64,000 bases of DNA, from the NCBI GenBank assembly GCA_029379385.1, contig CM055613.1, forward strand, positions 19,300,001 through 19,364,000. The letters are read 5' to 3'. Shown here one piece after another: positions 11,859 through 23,534 of the stretch. Position 1 is the stretch's first letter. Each line of letters begins with the position of its first letter. The DNA is from Quillaja saponaria (taxonomy: Eukaryota; Streptophyta; Magnoliopsida; Fabales; Quillajaceae). The position numbers and the translations under genes were made by a program. Under the pieces are notes generated by a model, which saw only the letters and a program-made list of their open reading frames with translations, did no database searches and had not been told where the DNA came from.

Positions 11859-12402
11859 ATAATATTGGTTGAATCCCAACGAGAGATTGGCTGCTTCGGT
11901 CAAAGCAGCTTTCCACTTTGGCAGCTTGTCCATGTTGCCCTGAAATATTAATTGCCAATGTTTGGAAAATAGAGCATAACTCCCACTATTGTTTCCTTAC
12001 GTTTGATGGATCTACATGATAGAAAACAGGGATAACAATCTGTCCATTTTTCTCGTTGGATTCAAGTGTTTTCACGAGTTCATCCAAACACCATTTTGAA
12101 GAAGCATAGTTTTTGGAGAAAATGATAACAGAGAGCTTTGATTGTTCTATTGCTTTCAGAAGCGATGGAGAGAGTTCACCCCCTCTATCCAGTTCTTTGT
12201 CATCTATGAAAGTTTCAATTTGTTTTTTGCATAAAGCCTCATAAAGATGACTAGTAAAGTTGTTGCGGGTGTCTTCTCCTCTGAAACTGAGGAAGACATC
12301 ATACTTTTCTGGACAATTAATGGAAGGAAGAACAGAAGGAGTAGGAGTATTGGGAAGAAGGGAACAAGGAGAAGCTCTGAAGAGTGACAACCAAGACGCC
12401 AT
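11859..12402 (-). other. TNL exon 1: TIR domain
   Basis: After a 25-residue serine/proline-rich leader the exon reads YDVFLSFRGEDTRNNF (TIR-1), then FIDDKELDRGGELSPSLLKA (TIR-2 region with BB loop), then SSKWCLDELVK, which holds the glutamate used as catalytic residue in TIR NADases. A frameshift right after VDPSNVRKQ stops the open frame at 140 codons from ATG 12,408. The rest of the TIR (SGSYALFSKHW to LGFNQYY) is readable in the next frame down to a GTAAGT donor at 11,858. A product ending at the stop would lack the last helices of the TIR fold. Confidence 0.9.
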
Positions 12403-12548
12403 TATCATATATAATAAGAACAGGAAAAAGTGATAGAATTTGCTAGTTTAAGAAGAATAAAGAAAGTGGAAAATAGAAGAGGAAGATAAGCAGATCTGTG
12501 AAGCTTAAATCTCTGATATTCAGAATGATATATGCATTGTTTGCTTTG

Positions 12549-12558
12549 CTTTTATAAA
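12549..12558 (-). promoter_or_regulatory. Putative TATA box of the TNL pseudogene
   Basis: TTTATAAAAG on the minus strand, about 150 bp upstream of the preferred start codon, a normal distance for a plant promoter with a leader of about 100 nt. No experimental support. Confidence 0.5.
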
Positions 12559-12781
12559 GCTTCCAAGAAATAACACCGAAGCTGCAGCTCACTCATATGA
12601 AGTAAAGAAAAGTTGAGCCCTTGACTATAATTACTCACTCAAAAAGGGTTGGTCTTGCTGGATCCATACCTTGTTTGTTTGGTCTCTTGGATTCTTTATT
12701 ACATTATCTACACAAGTCAGAAAGCCAAGAAATTGGTCGGTTTCTTTAGCATAAAGAAAAAAGAACATTCTTAGTTATATG

Positions 12782-13572
12782 CTCTGAAGCACCGATACGT
12801 GAATATCTCATTCGTACCGGTGTCAAATATGCATCTGATATGGATACGGTTGGGATACGCCCCGATACGTATTTTATACGTATCAGAAAATAAAAAATTA
12901 ATTTTAAAACTTTTAATATTCGATACGGCTCATATTCGGCTTGAATATAGCTACATCATTGCAGATACGGCTTGAAAATATGTAAATCAGAGACGTCAGT
13001 TAACAGGTCTATTGGATATGCCTGAGACTGTGGTTGCTACTATCTGCAGCCTTTTATGCAATTTAGGTTGGTTGTTAGGATTGATCGGAAAGCATCACAG
13101 CAACGGTAGAGAAGAAAAAGAAAGGAGGGAGGATGATCAATGGAGATTTGTAGAGATGGAGTTGAAGCATTCAAGTAAGAGGAAGCAAGGTCTATGTTTG
13201 ATTTTCAAAGAAAGAGCTAGAGGAAGTCAAAATGTCTTTTGCACTTTGACTAGTAATAATAACCATGTCTGATTTGTTGGGTAAAGAAAAAACACATGGG
13301 CTTGGATCCAATAACCTACATCTTGTAATTTATCTTTCATTTTTTTACTTTAACACTATGATTAGTTTGAAACAAATAATGTTGATACTCAACAATTTTA
13401 CTATTATTATTATTTTTAACTTATTTATATTTTTAATATATAATAAATATTTTTAAATAATTTAATTTAACGTATCCTAAAAATATCGTATCTTACATTT
13501 TTAGAATTTAATGTATCTCTATATTAGATACATATCGTATTTAATATTCGTATCCGTATCGGTGCTTCTCAG
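12782..13572. mobile_element. Non-autonomous TIR DNA transposon (hAT- or MULE-like)
   Basis: The ends are inverted repeats: left CTCTGAAGCACCGATACG, right end reading inward CTGAGAAGCACCGATACG. Both sides are flanked by GTTATATG (12,774-12,781 and 13,573-13,580), an 8-bp target-site duplication, which fits hAT best; a Mutator-like element would need 9 bp. GATACG occurs many times near both ends (for example 12,793, 12,839, 12,863, 12,921, 12,964 and, inverted, in the last 120 bp), like subterminal transposase-binding repeats. No transposase is present in its 791 bp, so mobility would need an enzyme in trans. It sits about 220 bp upstream of the TNL TATA box. Confidence 0.8.
13012..13272 (+). 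CDS. Uncertain 86-codon open frame inside the DNA transposon
   Basis: Starts MDMPETVVATICSLLCNLGW and continues with a charged stretch rich in Glu, Arg and Lys. It spans the interior of the transposon, where base composition is less AT-rich than the ends. I recognise no domain. It may be a captured piece of host sequence or chance. No promoter, splice site or homolog supports expression. Confidence 0.15.
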   Translation: MDMPETVVATICSLLCNLGWLLGLIGKHHSNGREEKERREDDQWRFVEMELKHSSKRKQGLCLIFKERARGSQNVFCTLTSNNNHV

Positions 13573-13580
13573 GTTATATG

Positions 13581-16310
13581 TGACGTGGCCAATGAATGAC
13601 TGATGTAGGGTTCTCTATATTTTAATTTGAAGAAAGTTGTATCCGGTCATTAACTACATTATCATTGTAATCAACTGTTGGTTGTTAATCTAATTCCTTG
13701 AGACTGAGGAGAAGAAGAAGAAGAAGCCCATATCTTGTTGGGCTTTTGACTCAGGTTTTTGCAAATAAAAGTTTTTCATTTTTTATACTACAATACTTCT
13801 ATTTAAAAAATTTTAATGGTACTAACTTTTTGGTGCCAATTGTTCTTGTAGTAGGCCCAAAAACACGCTTGCCCATACACCCCATATATCATTGGTCTAG
13901 CCTAGATATGAAATAATTTATCCCTTTCAGTATGTCAAGAATGATAATGATGCGTTCCATTAATAAACTACAAATTGTTTAAAATTTATGTGAAAATACA
14001 AAGATTAATTAATTTATTTAATTTTTTTTGACAAATTATAACTTTAAGTTTATCAAAACACACATATTCATATTCTTTTAATAAAAACATAACTTCAAAG
14101 GGACTTAAAATACCCATCCGACAAATCTAATTAAATCCAACAATCGCTATATCAACATCTTTCTTCGTATAATTATTTTAAGGGGAAAATCAACATACAC
14201 CATTGAAATGCCCCACCCTCTGATTATGACAATAACTATCTTTTCTTTTCTTTTTATTGCAAAGAAGGAAAAATGACATTATCCAAGAAATATCAAGTTT
14301 TCTTCTCTAGTCCCTTAGTCTCTTATATTCAGACCATCTAAACTTCCTAAATTTGCATGTTCACTTTCTACTCACATTTAGCCAATCCACATTGAGTTTG
14401 CATAGCCCATCAATCTTGAGAAATTTTCAGAAATCAAGGGAAAGCTAAAAAACAGCTGGAGCTGATCAGAGAAACGGCATAGGACAGACAGGAAGATGGA
14501 AGAAGCAACCAAATTATTTTTCGTTTTCTTGCACATTGGTCAATACAGACACAACCAAGAGCATGGCTTACAACATGGTGCTGTACAGGACCCACCACGT
14601 TTTCTTACAAAACAACATGTAGGGGAAAAAAAAGAAAAGAAAAAGAAAAGAAGAAGGAAGAATCTGATCTTTCAGTCAAAATGATGATTGGACGCCACGT
14701 GTATAATTGTTGTACACCTAAAAAAAAAATCAGACTGCAATGTAAAAAGAAATAAGAGAAATTGTAGTAAATCATTTTTAATAGTATCCATTATTCTCCA
14801 TTTAAAACGTAACTATTAATAATATATATATATATTTTTTTTATTAATAACATTGTCACGTGAGATAAAGAAAAGTCAAATTAAATGTTTTGAATGGAAA
14901 TTATTAGAATGAGCAATTGTAGTTATCTATTAATGTGCATTTATCTTGCAACTTAAAATTTTATAGTATTTTTGACCCCATTTGCATGTGCTACTCTTGA
15001 CTTTTTTTCTAATGATTAGTTCTCCTTCATAAATTGTTACACGTTTAAAATTTTGAATTTTAAAAGTTAAAACTGAAAATGTGTAATTGAAATAAACAAA
15101 TGTTGGCCAGTGGCCTTTTAGCCGCATTTCATGTCTTTCCTTTTTGATAGCACTGAACAGAGGAATGCGAACCCAATTTTTTCATAAACCATCATCTTCA
15201 AAGACTCATTACCTTCTACAATACTTCCTATTTTAAGTAATCAGTTACGATCAGATTTTATGATTTCAAGTTTTCACAAAATAATCTATTTGTGTATTCT
15301 AATATTAGAGTTTTTAACTTTTTTTAGTTTAGTTACCAATATATCTCATAACAATATTAAGATGACATTGAGTTAGAAAATAACAGTATATATATATATA
15401 TATATATGAGGTTAGTTAGTTTAAAATTTTTAAGATATGATACTTTTTTTCTTAACATTTTTCATTATTTATTTTTTCTTGTTAACAAACTTTCTAATTC
15501 ATAAAATTCATCAATAATGTCCACAATTTGATTATATTTGTCAACGGAAATACAACAACACCCTTCGACAACAAGGGTTGTCAATTAGGGAACTCAAACA
15601 TTCAATCTCACATAGGAAACTCTTCTTGAATACTATCTTGACTGCTAGACCAACCTGTTGAAGATTTGAAATTTTCTATTTTGACTTAGCCTCAAAGGGA
15701 GTAGTAGTATGTTAATTTTTAATAAATTATAGTCTGTATACTCACCATCAAAAAAAAATAAAAAAAATTAAAGGCCTGAAGCAGATGCATTGTTCTTGTA
15801 GAATTTAACAATAAAGAAGAAAGTAAGAGATCTAGATGATGGAAATTATTCATCTTTTGAATTTGGTTCTATAATTAATTCTCCTCCTAATTCTGAAAGG
15901 TCCTATTGTCATGTGGGATTTGAGCCCGACAAAGTTACCTTAGAAGCTATACCTTTAGCAAGGAAAAGGATAAACAAAACCATGAAGAAGATTGACAACG
16001 TTAACCTGTTGAGAATCTTCAATTAGATTGTTAACTATTGTTACTATTACTTTTTTGATTAATCACAAACTCGTGCACATTATAAAATTAAATAAAGAGA
16101 AACATAAAGAACAAGATGAAAATGTATCTGATCACTTATTTTAAAATTATTGGTTTTCGTGACACACTCGTTTCGTATAAATCTTGTTATGATATATTCA
16201 TATATATTCATCAACAATAGATGTATATATTAAAAAATAATACTTCATGTTAGTGGCATTAAACAAATAGATAAATTCATTCAAAATATTAATTCATAAT
16301 ATAAACATAT
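13581..16310. other. AT-rich intergenic DNA, no gene recognised
   Basis: Contains a GAA-type microsatellite at about 13,706-13,726, a G-box GCCACGTG near 14,693, an AT run at about 15,389-15,408, and scattered short open frames (13,698-13,916; 14,496-14,684; 14,930-15,127 minus) with low-complexity or leader-like content. None resembles a known family. Confidence 0.5.
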
Positions 16311-17345
16311 AATTTTTTTTAAAATTTTAAAGATGGAAGAAAAATTAACACATAAATATTTTAATCTTAAAAATTGTACTCTTAATATTTATTTTGATTC
16401 ATAGCAATTTTTTATTTTAAATTGTAACTTTGAAAAATTCAATCCTAAATGTTATTTGTATATAGTTATTGAAAAATTATAAATTTATTAATATTAAAAA
16501 GAATTAGCATAGAAAAATATCAGTTGTTATAAATCAATTAATTACAATCCTACAATATTCAAATGAAGAAAAATTAGAAAAGAAGTAATAGAAAAATAAA
16601 ATAAAATAGTCTATTTGAAACAAAAATAACAACTAAAAAGTATTTATGTCATAGTAAAAACTCATAAGGGTATTTAAGAAAATAAAATTTCTTCTATTAA
16701 ACAATTTTTATATTCATAAAAAAATAGATAAATTTAACTATATTCTTTTAATTTTTTTAAGATGGAAAAAGAATTAAAAGTTAAAACAATAATATTATAA
16801 TTATAAAAACTATACTTTTTATAAAAAAAAAATAATTCATAAATTTGAGAGAAACTAAAAAACTTTATAATTATAAAAAACTTATTAAACCAAAAAAATA
16901 GAAAAATTCATTCTTAACTACTATTGACATATAATTATAGAAAAAATATTTAAAAAAATTATGAATTAAAAGTTAAAACAACAATATTATAATCATAAAA
17001 ACTATACTCCTAATAATTCCTTTAATTCATACATTTGATAAAAACTTAAAAAATTATGATATTAAGAACTTATTAAACAAAAAACTTAAGAAAGTCAATC
17101 TTGGTTACTATTGACATATAATTATAGATTTGTTAAGAATAAAAATAATTAGTAAAAAAGAAATTAATAGTCTTAAAACAATTACAATCCTATTCATATT
17201 GAAATCAAGAAGAATTAGGAAAAAAAAGAAAAAAGAAAATTTATTATGACAAAATAACAACTAAAGGTAACTATGTAATTAAAAAACTCATAAGGGTATT
17301 TAAAAAAATCAAAATATTTTTCCATTAAGCCACTTTTATATATAA
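16311..17345. repeat. AT-rich tandem triplication
   Basis: Three diverged copies of an AT-rich unit. A motif close to AAGATGGAA followed by AAAATTAA starts copies near 16,330 and 16,757, with a third block near 16,960; AATATTATAATTATAAAAAC (16,789) recurs as AATATTATAATCATAAAAAC (16,984). The ending ACTCATAAGGGTATTTAA appears at about 16,659 and 17,288, so copies one and three are longer (about 400 bp) and the middle one is shorter. No coding content. Confidence 0.6.
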
Positions 17346-17555
17346 TATAGACATAAATAATTAAATGTTAAGTTGATTGATTTAAAAATTCATGTTAAAA
17401 AGAAAATTCTTATATTAAATATATTTTTATGGTTGTGCTTGACAATTGTAAGTAGTATAATACTTCATTAAGGTACTCGACCTTCATACTAGTTGATTAG
17501 TACATAAGTCACGAAACAATCATATTTAGTTATATGAAGCTGACCTGAGGTAACT

Positions 17556-18060
17556 CGACCTTTAGATTTAGGGTCCATTCCTAAATGACAATTCACTTGA
17601 CTAAGGCATCCCTACAAGCCTTCTCATTGTAATTATCACTAACAACATTCATTGTAGGCCGTATAACATACCCATCATACTCTAATTTAGGTTTTACATT
17701 TGTGGCAAGAATAAGGATAGTTTCACCAGGATCCCAATTAGGTAAAAGGTTTTTATGGAAGTTTTTACATTTGTACCTTAAATGATTCCCTAAATTAGTA
17801 GTTTCATTATTCATTGTGTGACTAGTATATGTGGTACCACAAAAGTTACAACTTAACATACGGTTTATCCCAGCAGTACCCTCAACATGACTATAATATT
17901 ATCACACCCAAGAAGTATTGATTTGATTTCTTACCTTCCATTCCATAGTTTCCTTTGCTAGTTTTCCTTCTACAGAAGAGTCTTGTTTCTTTCTCTTCCT
18001 TTTCTTTAATCTAGAACCAACATTAGCAGTAGCACCAACAATTGAAGGTTAACTATTTTG
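17556..18060 (-). pseudogene. hAT transposase, N-terminal remnant with BED zinc finger
   Basis: Reads in pieces: a lysine/arginine-rich segment (SRLKKRKRKKQDSS), then HVEGTAGINRMLSCNFCGTT, then NLGNHLRYKC. CX2C followed by a spaced HX4C is the BED-type zinc finger that starts plant Ac/hAT transposases, and the preceding basic stretch is usual there. Stops break the frame just before the finger (after NTSWV) and at 17,593. Nothing downstream matches the hAT catalytic or dimerisation domains, so only the N-terminal end remains. Terminal repeats were not found. Confidence 0.7.
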
Positions 18061-18282
18061 TATCCTTTCCTGTCTGCCTTTGGACTCTTATTGCTTACTT
18101 CAAGAACTTTCATATCCTCAAAATCAGACAACTCAACAACAACAGGATCAAGTTATCCTATTGTAGTAAGTAATTGTGATTGTCCTCAATTATCCTCAAT
18201 TATTTTGTTTCACATATTACTAGTTGTCCATGAATATTTATCAAGTTATCATTTTCCTGAAGTTATAAACTTGTATGCTTAA

Positions 18283-18565
18283 TAAAAAAGTAAATATTAA
18301 TCAAGTAAACACTAGATAGTAGAGTATTCTTAATAATTATCATATATTCTTAATAATAAAAACTAAACATGTATTCTTAATAATTATCAAGTTATCATTT
18401 TCCTAAACTATAGTTCCATAGACTAAGTTAGTGACACTAGACAATAATCCAATCATAAAAACAAAAATAAAATCATAAAAATAGACTATCCAATAATCCT
18501 AAACTGAATTTCAAAGACTAACATATTAATTGAGCAAACAATATCAAAGTTGGACCAATTTACAT
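18283..18565. other. AT-rich spacer, no feature seen
   Basis: Short near-repeats of TATTCTTAATAATTATCA occur just upstream (18,325-18,395). No coding potential. The five bases before the LTR are TACAT; no matching duplication was found at the far end of the array. Confidence 0.4.
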
Positions 18566-20455
18566 TGTTATAACCCAGTACCGTAACGATAAGTTTTAGG
18601 AAATAAAAAGGACTTAACACTTTTGGTTATAAAAAACAAAACAAAACAAATCAATAAATAAACAAAGTATTATATCCTTTTTCCTTTTATATTTTCATAT
18701 TTTTCTATTTGCTTACTTCTTTTCCTTATTTTTCTTTCTTTTCTCTATTTTCCTTACGATTTTCTTTTTTCCTCCTCTGCTTCTCGACACTTCCACTTGG
18801 CTCCTTCAAGAACTAAAGTTCAGCTCTTGAACACATGCCATAGCCTTGCCTTGCCTTTCCTGCCAACTCCTCTTCCAAAGCCAAGGGTTTGCAACAGCCT
18901 CCAGCTGTCGTGAACCTCAGTAGAGCTCAGCCACTTTTGTAGCTAGCGGTCATTCTAGCAACCATCTATCCAGCTGCTTGCTGGCTACTATTCTTGGTAC
19001 TTACAAGCTTCCATTCCAACCTAATTCCTTTTGTTTTCCTTGAAATTGAGATACTTTCCTTTTGTTTGGTTTAAGGGTTTGGATTTAAAGATTAGAAGTA
19101 GGATATAAGCATGGGAGTGAGAAAAAGGGTGGTTATAGTGTTGGGTTGTTATGGAATTTCCAAGATTTAACTCTTTATTGTTCATAAAAGAATAATCCAA
19201 CTTCAAATGCATAAAAGAAGTTAGTTGTAAAATATTGAATGAAACTTTTTTTTTCTAATCTTTGTGATTAGGAGACTTATAATCTATTAACTTTTCAAAC
19301 TAAATGATACTTGAAAAATGTAATTTCAGCTCCGGAATGTGAAGTTTAGCTTGGCAAGCCTTTTTTATATTTTAAGAGAAGGTTTGAACAACAACCATAC
19401 AATTGTGAGTGAAAGATACTATCTTTTGGTTACTAGTGGTGTTTTGTAATGTTTGTATATATGTATATGATTGTGAGTTAAGATGTTTAATGCTTTGAGT
19501 TGAATTATGTATTAAGAATTTTACATCTTTGCAACTTTGCTATTTAGTGTGTTGTGTGAAGATGTGTATGCTTGTATTTGGTTGGTAGGGCCAAAGAATT
19601 TCATTTTTATTGTGACTTTGAGTCCAGGTGCACATAGGATAAATTTGATTTGGATATTTGATTATTTGGATAAAAATATTTGAGTAACCTAGCCTCGGAA
19701 GATTATTGTGGAAGTTTATGCATTATTGGTGTGTAGGAGCAAAAAGGCCCCAAGGAGAATAAATATATAGTGTGCGGGTGCTGAGTTATTATGATTACAA
19801 GCCCTTGGTTGCTTTGCTTGAATTGTTTGATATATGATTACTGATGAGCTATGTTAGTTTTACAGTACGGATATAGAATGTAATTGCATTGTAAGATATG
19901 TCAATATGAATTTAATTAGAGAATGTTTTATAATTATATGATGGTTGAAGCTAGTACACTTTAGGTACGTCTTTCACTCACTGAATCTTTATGACCCACG
20001 TCTATTTTATTTATGTTTTTTTAACACTAAGTTCTTCTCAGATCGTCCAGTGGGATCTTGACTTGTTAGTAGCTATTGCGGCAAGGTATTCTTAAGAGGA
20101 TGCATACTTGAAGCCCAGGGATTTAAATACTACAGTCACTTTAAGGCTTATTGTTATGAAATTTTGATTTGTGGAACATTGTATTTTGTTGTCTTTCTTT
20201 CATGTCATAAATCAGGATGTTGTTTTGTTTGTATTATTCAGGAATGTTCCACTTTATGGGGAACCTTTGCCGATTCTTTTAAAAAACTATCCTTTTCAAT
20301 AAATATATAAATATGTTTCCACTTTTACAAAAGGCTACTTAAACTTTTATTTTTAGTTAGTGTTTGTGTACGTTCCTTTTTTATTTGAAGTCAGGGTTAC
20401 AGAGCTTTGGGTATCCATTCCTCTGTTCTGTCATACCTTCGTGTGGGGTGTGACA
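18566..20455 (+). mobile_element. Gypsy family B, first LTR of the tandem array
   Basis: Begins TGTTATAACCCAGTACCGTA and ends GTGTGGGGTGTGACA, followed by a 3-bp spacer and a primer-binding site, so it is a 5' LTR in plus orientation (1,890 bp). It shares its start with the LTRs at 42,938 and 58,184. It includes the conserved dyad in degraded form at 19,982-19,998. Long LTRs with TG...CA ends and an initiator-Met primer site are typical of Tekay/Del-type chromoviruses. Confidence 0.88.
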
Positions 20456-20759
20456 AGTTGGTATTAGCAACCCTAGAATCTTTGCTCAGCAACAGCAACC
20501 TCAACAAGGTCAACCACAACCTCCTCAAGCTCCTCTTGCTCAACCTCAATAAGAGGCAAATCCTCGTAGAGGCAAATCCTCCAGTTCCAACTTAGCAAGA
20601 TCGAGGAGTATTTATGTCATTACATGATTTCAGGAAGATGCAGCCACCAAGGTTCTCTAGTGTGGATTCTACGCAAGATCCTTATACTTTCTTAGAAGAG
20701 TCTAATTGATTTTGTGTGGCATTGGGTATCCTATTCTGGTAATGCAGTTAGTCAGCTAC
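20456..20759 (+). pseudogene. Gypsy gag fragment, unit 1
   Basis: Reads QQQPQQGQPQPPQAPLAQPQ then, in another frame, MQPPRFSSVDSTQDPYTFLE and GYPILVMQLVSY, i.e. the gag region just before the retrotrans-gag core. Compared with the gag start at 53,512, the leader and first gag part are missing, so the primer site runs almost directly into the glutamine-rich stretch. Unit 2 has the same joint. It ends at GCTAC (20,755-20,759), the target site of the inserted solo LTR. Confidence 0.8.
20459..20470 (+). promoter_or_regulatory. Primer-binding site (initiator tRNA-Met), degraded
   Basis: TGGTATTAGCAA, three bases after the LTR end. The plant initiator-Met site is TGGTATCAGAGC, so several bases have changed. 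The twin site in unit 2 (34,574) still reads TGGTATCAG. Confidence 0.75.
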
Positions 20760-23387
20760 TGTTATAATATAGTACTATAACATTAAGTTTTAGTGTTATT
20801 GTAGCAACTTTAAGTTTAAAAAATAAACAAGTACATAAACAAGACAAATAAACACTATTAAAATATATATACATAAAAATATATATACACATCCACTTTA
20901 ATCTTATTTGACTTTGACTTTACTTTTATTTATTTTTTTTACTTTTTCTTTTTTCTCCTTATCCCTTATTTTCTCTTTTCTTCCTTGCTTGCCCGTGCTT
21001 TTCTTTCTCTATTTGTCTCCCCTGTTTTGCTTCGTGAAACTTCTAGCCCAACCCTTATAGGCGAACTCCTTAGCTCATTCCTTGCAGCTAGCTTCTATCT
21101 CTCCTTTGACTAGTTTGAAAGTCTAGGAGGGTGAATTGAAGTTTGAATGTGATGAGAACTGGTGAGAAGTGTTGTGGCTTGCTATGGAAATTTCAAGGTT
21201 TATGTTTTAATGTCCTTAAATAAATTATATAATTTCAATTAAATGCTTAGATTATGGGTAATGTTGAAGGTTATGGATTAATTATAGTTTTCTTGGTGTA
21301 CATATACAAGGCATATATATATCACAACCTCATTCAAAGACATGATTGGCCAGAGGAATGGATAACCAAACATCCGAACCCTGATTTCAAATCAAAGAAA
21401 CACATATGACCTTTGACCAAACTACATATTTAAAAGGAAAGTTTAGAAACCACAACTATATACAAATGCTCATTTACCAAAATGTATAACAACGTAACTG
21501 AAAATTTTAGCAGAGGTTTATCGTAAAGTAGAACATGCCCAAAATTCAAACATAGAATTCAAGGTTACACACAACTAAGCAACAACAACTATATCCACAA
21601 GGAGCTCCACTCTGTTTTGTCCCATAAACAATAACAAGTAAACAAAATCTGACACCCAATGCCCTAATATGATTGCAAACTTCATCCCTATGCCTCAAGT
21701 AGGTGATCTCGATTATATACCTTGTCGCAACACAATCAGTAAATCAAGTGTCCATTGGTGATGTCTAAGGAGATCCTGATACTAAAAAAAACAAAAACAA
21801 GCGAGGGATGAGTCACAAAGACTTAGTGAGTGAAAAACATACCCAAAGGATACTATATCAAACAACACCAAGAATAATTTCATATTAACATGAATTTCAA
21901 AAAAATTCAACTTCATACTTACTGCAATATAGAAATTTCAACTTCATACTTACTGCAATATAGAAAATATAAAACCAAACAAATACAATTCAAGTAATCC
22001 AATATACATACAAATCGATCAAAGCATCCAAAAGGACCAATCAGAGTAACTCAGTACCTGCATACCAAACACATATCCTCCTCGAGGCATTTTTGCACAC
22101 CAAAAAGAAACATAACTCCTCATATATCCTCCCCAGAGATGATTTAATTGAATATTTTTAATCAAATATCAAATAGCCAAATTAATTTATCTTAGGTGCA
22201 CCAACATTTTATTTCATATGAAAATTAGTTTTATTGGCCCTTATCAAACATAAACAAAGTTACACATTAAACATAAGACAATTAATATAAGAATGTCAAC
22301 AATATAGCAAATCATTAGTTAATTTAATCATAGTACTAAACATTCATCTTTGAAAACTATATGAACATATTTACAAAATACACCAAAACAATTAATCACA
22401 ATACACTAGCAACCAAAGAGGAACATTTTCCACTCACAAAGTTTATGGATTCGACGTGTCGTTCCTTCTTGGATTTAAGGGTGGATTTATATATTTCATG
22501 GTTAATCATCTAATTCCTCAACCTATAGATATATATATAAAAGTTTCATGCATTACTTTGAAATTAATCCTCATTTGGCATTTTAACAAACACCATAAGG
22601 GCATAATAAGTTTCATTGCATGTGTATATGTGTATATATAAGTGCCTATTCCAATAAAATCAACACAATTCCATCAGCCCTCATATTACTCATTTTCCAA
22701 ACATCAACCTTGAATTTAATTTAGCTAATCAAAGTAACATAAAAGCATGATTTATACTTTTATCCAACATCAATAAAACTTAATTCAAACTTTTATCTTG
22801 TCATTAACCATTTTATTTCTACTTTTACTCTTTATTCCTAATCCATGTTATTCATAATTCCCCAATCTCTAATCCTAAATCATCAACTACCAAAAAAATA
22901 AAAGAACTAAGACTATAAACTAAAGAATTATAAACAAAATTGAAAAGGCGGCTACATAAGTTGTGGCTACCAAAAGGAAAACCTTTGCTGCCAACCATTG
23001 CAGCTTGCAAACCCTCTTAAACTGTCACCAAATTACATGAACTAAGCTTACCAAAATACCCACAAGAGGACTAAAACATGATACGGTTGCTACAAGGTTA
23101 GAACAGGGCACAAGAAAGTGGTTTGCAGTGGCTGGTAAGGTCAACTGCTGCTGTTGCCATGGCCTTAATTTTGCTCCCACACCATTACGGCAAGCATACA
23201 AGGGAGGTTGAGCAAAACAACAAGGCTACAAGCTAGAATTCTTAGCTGCTGCAACTCAAAACAGAGCAGTTAACTCTCAGCTGCTACTATCCAATTCAAG
23301 CCGAGTAAGAACAGAACAAATGTAAGGGAATAAGGAAGGAATTTGAGCACAAGAAAGTGCTTCAATGGTCAGCTGCAAGTGAATAAC

Positions 23388-23499
23388 TGTTATAACCTAA
23401 TAGTTTAACGTACATTGTAAAAGCTACACGTAAATTGTCGTGGTTAAGTAAATAATAATTTTACATAAAGTAAAAAAAAAAAAAAAAAAAGAGTACTTG

Positions 23500-23534
<35 letters not shown>

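Larger units (their letters stand above)
8113..12402 (-). pseudogene. TIR-NB-ARC-LRR (TNL) immune receptor, pseudogene
   Basis: Intracellular plant NLR receptor layout in four exons on the minus strand: TIR (12,402-11,859), NB-ARC (about 11,753-10,644), a short LRR-start exon (10,456-10,152) and LRR plus C-terminal C-JID exon (about 9,606-8,113). Upstream ATG 12,408 is possible, but ATG 12,402 (MASW) has A at -3 and G at +4 and is preferred. Such receptors sense pathogen effectors and signal through TIR NADase activity. Lesions seen: a frameshift and stop just after HVDPSNVRKQ in exon 1 (about 11,988); a frameshift in NB-ARC near 11,170; a TAA in LGSFL*GRSK near 11,040; and three in-frame stops in the LRR exon (about 9,376, 9,070 and 8,905). 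Splice phases at exons 1/2 and 3/4 also do not join cleanly. Domain order is otherwise complete, so decay seems fairly recent. Assembly error cannot explain six lesions easily. Confidence 0.9.

Noticed and set aside
8113..12402. Idea that TNL stops are read through, edited or spliced out
   Set aside because: They include frameshifts in conserved motifs and three point stops within LRR units, none bordered by convincing splice sites. Pseudogene is simpler.
14496..14684. 62-codon frame near a G-box at 14,693 as a small gene
   Set aside because: C-terminal half is a lysine/arginine run from A/G-rich DNA, the G-box is downstream, and no family is recognised.
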